The notes beneath the pieces were generated by a model. It was not told the DNA's origin, made no database searches, and saw only the letters and a list, made by a program, of their open reading frames with translations. Position numbers and translations under genes: made by a program. From an uncultured Treponema sp. (GTDB lineage Bacteria; Spirochaetota; Spirochaetia; Treponematales; Treponemataceae), in NCBI GenBank assembly GCA_947176045.1, contig CAMWPF010000006.1, positions 1 through 18,596 on the forward strand: DNA of 18,596 nucleotides, written 5' to 3'. Below are positions 17,101 to 18,596 of the stretch, in pieces (positions within the stretch are counted from its first letter, which is position 1; each line of letters starts with the position of its first letter).

Positions 17101-18596
17101 TTTCAACAAACTTTACGGAGGCGGAAATCATCCTGGCGCAAGTTGTCGACAACCAGACGACGGAAGTGCAGGTGTCTTCTTCTGGTGAAATTCGCAATGA
17201 TGACGATGATGAGATGGTTGAAAGCATACAATCCCGTGGCGGCACGTATACATGGAGCGCCAGCTTTGATTCCACCAACATCCCGGACGGTCCGATTGTC
17301 GTCCACATAACTGCCATGGACAATGCCGGAAACATCACAATCGGCAGCATTAAAACAGCTGTTTCAAACAACCGTCCGCGCATTGCCAAAGTCCTCATCG
17401 GAACCGACTTGAACAGCAACGGCAAGATTGATTTTGATTCTAAAAAATCATTGAAAACGGAAGAAGGTAAAGAAGCTCCTGCCTTCAGTGGAACAGCCTT
17501 CGGCGAGTTCTCTTATTATTCTGCGCTTTCAGATTCCGGCAAAGCCCAAGAAGCGGTGCAGATTGAAATGGATGAGAACCGCGTATTCAAAGTGCGCAGC
17601 GGTCTGTGCATCATCCCGGAATTTGTCGGCGGCAACGGAGAACAGATGTACTACACATGGAAGGAAGGCGAGAAGTGGGACGGGAACCAAGAACAAAGCG
17701 CAATACCAGGCTCCGGCGATACATTGTTCTCAATGACACAGAAAGAGAATGGTACATTGAGCGTTGGTAGCTTGACGTTGGGAGATTCTGGTTCTTCCAG
17801 CCCAATCAGTGATGAAATTGGAAAGTTCGGCGGCATTATTGTGGACAACAGTAATGCGATTTGCGGCCTCAAAGGATCTACATACCTCAGCATCACCTTC
17901 TGGGATTCTACGGAGGAAACTACGCCGGGCGCAGACAGCCAGTGGGCGTTGCTCAACGTTCCGCTCAATTTCAGTACTACGGATACGAATCCGCCGGATG
18001 CGAAAATCAAGCCGTTTTATTGGAAGTCCAAGGGGGAGAATTCCGTCCATTATACAGGAAGCCTTGAGGGCGGTGATATAAAGCTGCACGGACATATCGA
18101 GCTGCCGGATGACTTGAAGAAGGTGGAAGAAGGCGGCAGCTTCAGCTCCACACTTTCCGGCGTCTACGACCTCGACCCGAAGGTCAGCGGCAAAATCAAG
18201 CTCGAGGGCACCATCTCCGACGACTGGCTCCTGGCGTCCGTCAGCATCCAGTCAGACGCCTTCCCCTCCCTCTCCTCCGCCTTTTCCCTCGCCTCCTACG
18301 AACAAGGCTCATGGACTGTGGAGGACCAGCTCCCCGCCGGCGTAGACAGCTTCACCATCAGCGACACCTCCCTCTCCCAGGACGGCCACACCGCCGAATG
18401 GTCGCTCGTCCTGGACACCGAGTCGGTCATAGGCTCCGCGAAATCCGACGTCAAGCTCTCCGTCATCGCTACCGACTTCCATGGCAGCGGCGGCAACGGC
18501 CTGCCCAGCGTGCCGTCGTCGGATTCATCCGACGACCCGGACGGACAGAAATGGATCGCCGGCCTCTACCAGATGGACGTCGTCCCTTATGTGACG
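8112..18596 (+). CDS. Giant Ig-like-repeat surface lipoprotein, probable adhesin (3' end outside window)
   Basis: 3,495 codons are open without a stop and the gene continues past the window. Residues 1-27 are a lipoprotein signal: K5 and R7, a hydrophobic core (about 9-24) and the lipobox VISC with Cys27, so the mature protein should be lipid-anchored. The rest is an array of Ig-like beta-sandwich modules. Linkers of the form D-x-x-x-P (IDDTPPK, IDTKAPT, VDKTAPK, VDTEPPK) begin modules near residues 36, 142, 520, 649, 769, 889, 1008, 1157, 1272, 1385, 1505, 1614, 1724, 1829, 1948, 2075, 2214, 2363, 2541, 2679, 2825, 3087 and 3292. Many modules close with a D-x-A-G-N motif. Related tandem modules occur in large bacterial adhesins, so attachment to host, particles or other cells is inferred. 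Two calcium-type loops and nested inserts interrupt the array. Base composition varies along the gene. I see no catalytic domain. Confidence 0.85.
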   Translation, partial: MAGFKIRNVFILGGFAAFLAGLFVISCDVGLGSSVDTQPPTLAIDYPPVAAVVRGGFMLSGTCEDDKGVASVTVSIVDGENKPVGEPRMAEIADGRWTVDINEQELESGSYELPDGKYTFAVVAEDGAGRKSDKLERTLEIDNTFPVFIIKNPGTTNKDSPAAFGSSFKVVGLMAEDHDVSKMIVTVYDASGAIQFDEWTEELVETAGGTEVTFARYDKAPAADDDLYKHYAAIYDVGRGGDQFYSCTVTVMDSAKEYRMPETGAPSSEDGNTSLAHFLYDDVYEKYMSALSESRLSVGDIKKILNGTVGAASSADDEEAGRASVPISDADAKGLAEELKKLLTDTSEARLQFKLNKDANPTWEVMGYNVDSDTLAFDSNTGSKGGKVTFKASMGLDETYFYPRELKLYLFGPHTAEDIANNWKEMYGDADAWYDGRIDAAKKVYTGPDEELLAMEAKAWLLYDGGTQDPNASSTGEFTTSIVLPTITADKQYIFAASGADMDGLDFVPSTGCYGFVGVASGTPPTISISNVCGNAAPKVVTTVVGPDVPFVIKGTANGRGSTIEEVTYEVTVYDESDGNRVVGTVSGTLDALKGKEDGSWEFNIAGGAGYAGCKPVSGKMYKYSTVVYVSNSAGLSSQDNADLRVDAVDPVPRIASVSPVAGTRLFSGRDMNVVNGEILIAISVSDANLSGSKLKYRISEPEESLEDDEEWCETEYFFGENDTYVENIRINTTEYDDEKKLELMLEAEDAAGNIGKSGILPLYISQESDRPLVASETSDTLSSNDIAPNKNLFGVTSNNIFKATVTDDDGIGSLTLVLKKQNSEQVDGTETFADAVGKTSYSLSYKLPEQEGKYTVEITVRDNQYADNLSDEVKGFRSNSYIYNIGIDSANPTLEFTTTNRANTRASEDKVVQGNAGDSSGIKSIKRYTTVSDADSAATGDLDASWPAEDGKIRINVGDALVGATNISWTDKISTDILTKGSGRRRYIVEDMYGNTTAMDFIYYVDSILPVIKTVGEIPPFINGTNIYQITGTAFDTDDKAIDDNPNNPEAKDIECVRYKIEKKDVLVETATGEDTGDASYTYYKDAAEWTDMVIPTIKSDGTREWKATINLSGNGDGDYIVYFAAFDAAGNQSKAIAIADASERALPATQYAFTNDTEAPEVAFARFEKDDGSTEAEALSGASVSLSKKYTGKIKGTIQDDNLASLKVTGTKIGASGSKKIDGDLIDKVLAAGGTSWEYGLECGSYTLTFTATDKAGNTGDPITLSAVIDDTPPKVVLDKSQHTTQSVNVSRMTLNVLVNDCGDAGDAYSGGIDAVTATIGGASVRLADSGESTDEEGNKNAGGKWKRYFGTVDFGQGENDVVVAVTDKVGNSVGETYRFSVDSEAPKITNFEYKDSGAEESAYGGLKVAYKGSVNVRFTVEETNLGSVTVTDGGTTAKVSVPADGWGSGEHQDSNLTLTANGDGTYICIYTLSGEGAHTLKIEAVDAAGNIGSASSGEVVIDGTAPLALFNLAAESSNPSDSWSKSNEPTMQVLVSDSGSGIQSVEYTVGNVTDSMEAGGKRNESGGTSGTLDYTVYSAPLSLADGEHKVTVVAKDFAGNQRELSAAYKIDTKAPTLEVSLGGESKLITKDNITFIISASDDSAADGINTSGLVEPPTVSITYGGTTLDAPTVMSTGDGLWSCTILRSDDDYINKNLKVAFTAQDNAGNTASEVRDVLIDTVAPAIEIHPEYTAAWNNTGVLQIKVLLPVDDMSGIEEVWFSASDAGGPEKVGLAMGSTKTSNGITYREWTAVVEVSDGRHGFKIQSVDAAGNEDSKTFIYNVDKTAPKITELLPDTKSINAETEEVVLTVKAEDPQPDGKEGVDVSGIPSDSSWKVKVANQDVPAEHITTSVADDGTATIKIKNAKDDDGKPLVFIGSPSIISVTVKDTAGNESLAETITINSDTELPTITINKLPAADSTDIKLNKVAVISGTIKDNSSVYIGEPGDAKRPVLEVSADNNEWKKISEIDFSGAGTSVSWSAEIDTEDFYKETAAAGNLYVRMTAHDTAGNESVGVTYGGVNQDNAQTYVDQNDDRPVIKFSMMTETGWSTSTGSVVGTITDDDKADGEIVKGMWWIDASAYTDGTFPEIDASGTFKDNGWNKVTVDDIGSFTIDMSEGSQGKKTLYFYVIDNKKEDFCNKNGALLRPYFQYKDTTDKKDSANGVSFFVDTEPPKIVSIAVASSSGGENAPEDVSNAEGAESVWKEKQGTVFGKTGYLWVKVAVDENVSMPEMPPSASLEEKKNPVNLKIDGKVYTDSYKAIKEGGNDPTLSSYFFAIDLEDYIEKNNITVDGNVAISATAYDASGLSGMNSLQIKLDVSAPEVSIISPTKAIGDAVMGKTVVRGLAADKNYSSNLKLLKWAVPKKKEGDSGYVYDWTTFNEVESSGTDQKPVSTLQEAGTYTIEFTSETNTSGILYYVQEAQAAEFAVTEFVVVEDSNAKSNPVLEKDESFLNAVFGESNPALLANYAGYFKVPISFYAEDDVGNDAIIEDYIIVDRDGGKPRVEITTPEQGKRVSGIVTVYGTATDDVSVKEVHVQVDMNDDGDFDGADYDLIQALKDTDEFQTYLRGDRSNWYLLADGTNSWKLAVPTGYIQHPEQSSEEDKKDPLLRVRAQAFDYDGYTRAWSAPHEVIIDDQAPQIKNVKLVQYENNVTPGIDNNYIVERAYVSGMYISSAAISTESDQKWYLRCEVEDNDGIDNVVLEKLNSTTFAGITLDKTKLDEIGSEYPESAGNPKGYVLNIPLINKDMDKSGQVYYKITATDKNTNGIGSASEVISIYVDNDAPEVYRQDGSIASGTGPITDLRLRPNGDTKQVIGTGSVAITNSNGGFALGDEIVEPASGLRAVAFWFERKENNGTGGDRIYCPMFKDGNKTVLSTTRNEGDVYINDDGLPAMHVKASSDVRNDTKEFSCGRIPTDWRTSNIRVGGLIKIAGTYCRIEKINGGTIELDQEISTNFTEAEIILAQVVDNQTTEVQVSSSGEIRNDDDDEMVESIQSRGGTYTWSASFDSTNIPDGPIVVHITAMDNAGNITIGSIKTAVSNNRPRIAKVLIGTDLNSNGKIDFDSKKSLKTEEGKEAPAFSGTAFGEFSYYSALSDSGKAQEAVQIEMDENRVFKVRSGLCIIPEFVGGNGEQMYYTWKEGEKWDGNQEQSAIPGSGDTLFSMTQKENGTLSVGSLTLGDSGSSSPISDEIGKFGGIIVDNSNAICGLKGSTYLSITFWDSTEETTPGADSQWALLNVPLNFSTTDTNPPDAKIKPFYWKSKGENSVHYTGSLEGGDIKLHGHIELPDDLKKVEEGGSFSSTLSGVYDLDPKVSGKIKLEGTISDDWLLASVSIQSDAFPSLSSAFSLASYEQGSWTVEDQLPAGVDSFTISDTSLSQDGHTAEWSLVLDTESVIGSAKSDVKLSVIATDFHGSGGNGLPSVPSSDSSDDPDGQKWIAGLYQMDVVPYVT
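8943..9239 (+). other. Helix-rich insert in the second Ig-like module of the giant lipoprotein
   Basis: Residues about 278-376. The text changes from beta-sandwich style to amphipathic helix style, for example YEKYMSALSESRLSVGDIKK (from residue 285) and GLAEELKKLLTDT (near 334-346). The distance from this module's start to the next linker is about 378 residues, against 105-150 for ordinary modules, so a separate folded domain is probably nested here. Its function is unknown. Confidence 0.5.
11478..14304 (+). repeat. Most regular stretch of the tandem Ig-like module array (protein-level repeat)
   Basis: Across residues about 1123-2064 the closing motif recurs as FDAAGN, ATDKAGN, VTDKVGN, AVDAAGN, AKDFAGN, AQDNAGN, SVDAAGN, VKDTAGN and AHDTAGN, spaced about 100-125 residues apart. 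A D-x-x-x-P linker follows nearly every one. The modules are clearly diverged at the protein level, and no long exact DNA repeat was seen, so this is old duplication rather than recent expansion. Confidence 0.75.
15861..15896 (+). other. EF-hand/dockerin-like calcium-binding loop 1 in the giant lipoprotein
   Basis: Residues 2584-2595 read DMNDDGDFDGAD, matching the 12-residue EF-hand loop: D at 1, N at 3, D at 5, Gly at 6, hydrophobic F at 8, D at 9 and D at 12. It follows the strand VHVQV and precedes a helix-like YDLIQALKD, as in a dockerin half-repeat. Calcium binding is inferred from the ligand pattern. Confidence 0.6.
16938..17166 (+). other. Nested all-beta insert in a late Ig-like module
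   Basis: Residues about 2943-3019. The module between the linkers near 2825 and 3087 spans about 262 residues, twice the normal length. The excess contains a compact beta-rich stretch with VGGLIKIAGTYCRIEKINGG followed by TIELDQEIS, which reads like a small barrel. A normal module end (AMDNAGNIT, near 3069-3077) resumes afterwards. Function unknown. Confidence 0.4.
17406..17441 (+). other. EF-hand-like calcium-binding loop 2 in the giant lipoprotein
   Basis: Residues 3099-3110 read DLNSNGKIDFDS, with oxygen ligands at 1, 3, 5 and 9, Gly at 6 and Ile at 8. Position 12 is Ser with Asp at 11, so the last ligand is atypical. It follows the strand IAKVLIG at the start of a module, resembling the placement of loop 1. 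Confidence 0.5.

Overview
The window looks like a chromosomal segment of a moderately GC-rich spirochaete, most likely Treponema or a close relative. I base this on a very long surface lipoprotein with a spirochaete-style lipobox, a short glutamate 5-kinase without a PUA tail, and a stand-alone Wza-like SLBB protein. The genus is an inference. No rRNA, tRNA, CRISPR array, insertion sequence or phage gene was seen.

Layout. (1) 1-842, minus strand: a marR-type repressor followed 42 nt later by a MATE efflux transporter cut by the window edge. A good sigma-70-type promoter and a perfect 15-bp inverted repeat, probably the MarR operator, lie upstream. (2) 1003-4061, plus strand: an M48/Ste24-like membrane zinc protease and an SLBB polysaccharide-export-type secretin. 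Each has its own promoter, placed so close to the ATG that the mRNA should be leaderless or nearly so. (3) 4068-7584, minus strand: a four-gene operon, an unknown 177-aa protein then proA, proB and proC. The last three give a complete glutamate-to-proline pathway. Its promoter also abuts the first ATG. (4) 7585-8111: a 527-nt non-coding interval holding the divergent promoters of the proline operon and the giant gene, and a roughly 315-nt leader with a small ORF. (5) 8112-18596, plus strand: a lipoprotein gene open for 3,495 codons and still open at the window end. After the lipobox it is a string of more than 20 Ig-like modules, most ending in a D-x-A-G-N motif and beginning with a D-x-x-x-P linker. 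Two EF-hand/dockerin-like calcium loops and at least two nested insert domains interrupt the array.

How the parts relate. The marR-MATE pair is a self-contained, probably autoregulated drug-efflux unit. The proline genes form one transcript with proA/proB overlapping by 4 nt. The M48 protease, SLBB protein and giant lipoprotein all act at the envelope but need not be functionally linked. The least explained parts are the giant adhesin-like protein with its in-frame leader ORF and its shifts in base composition, the repeated promoter-next-to-ATG arrangement, and the unknown gene heading the proline operon.
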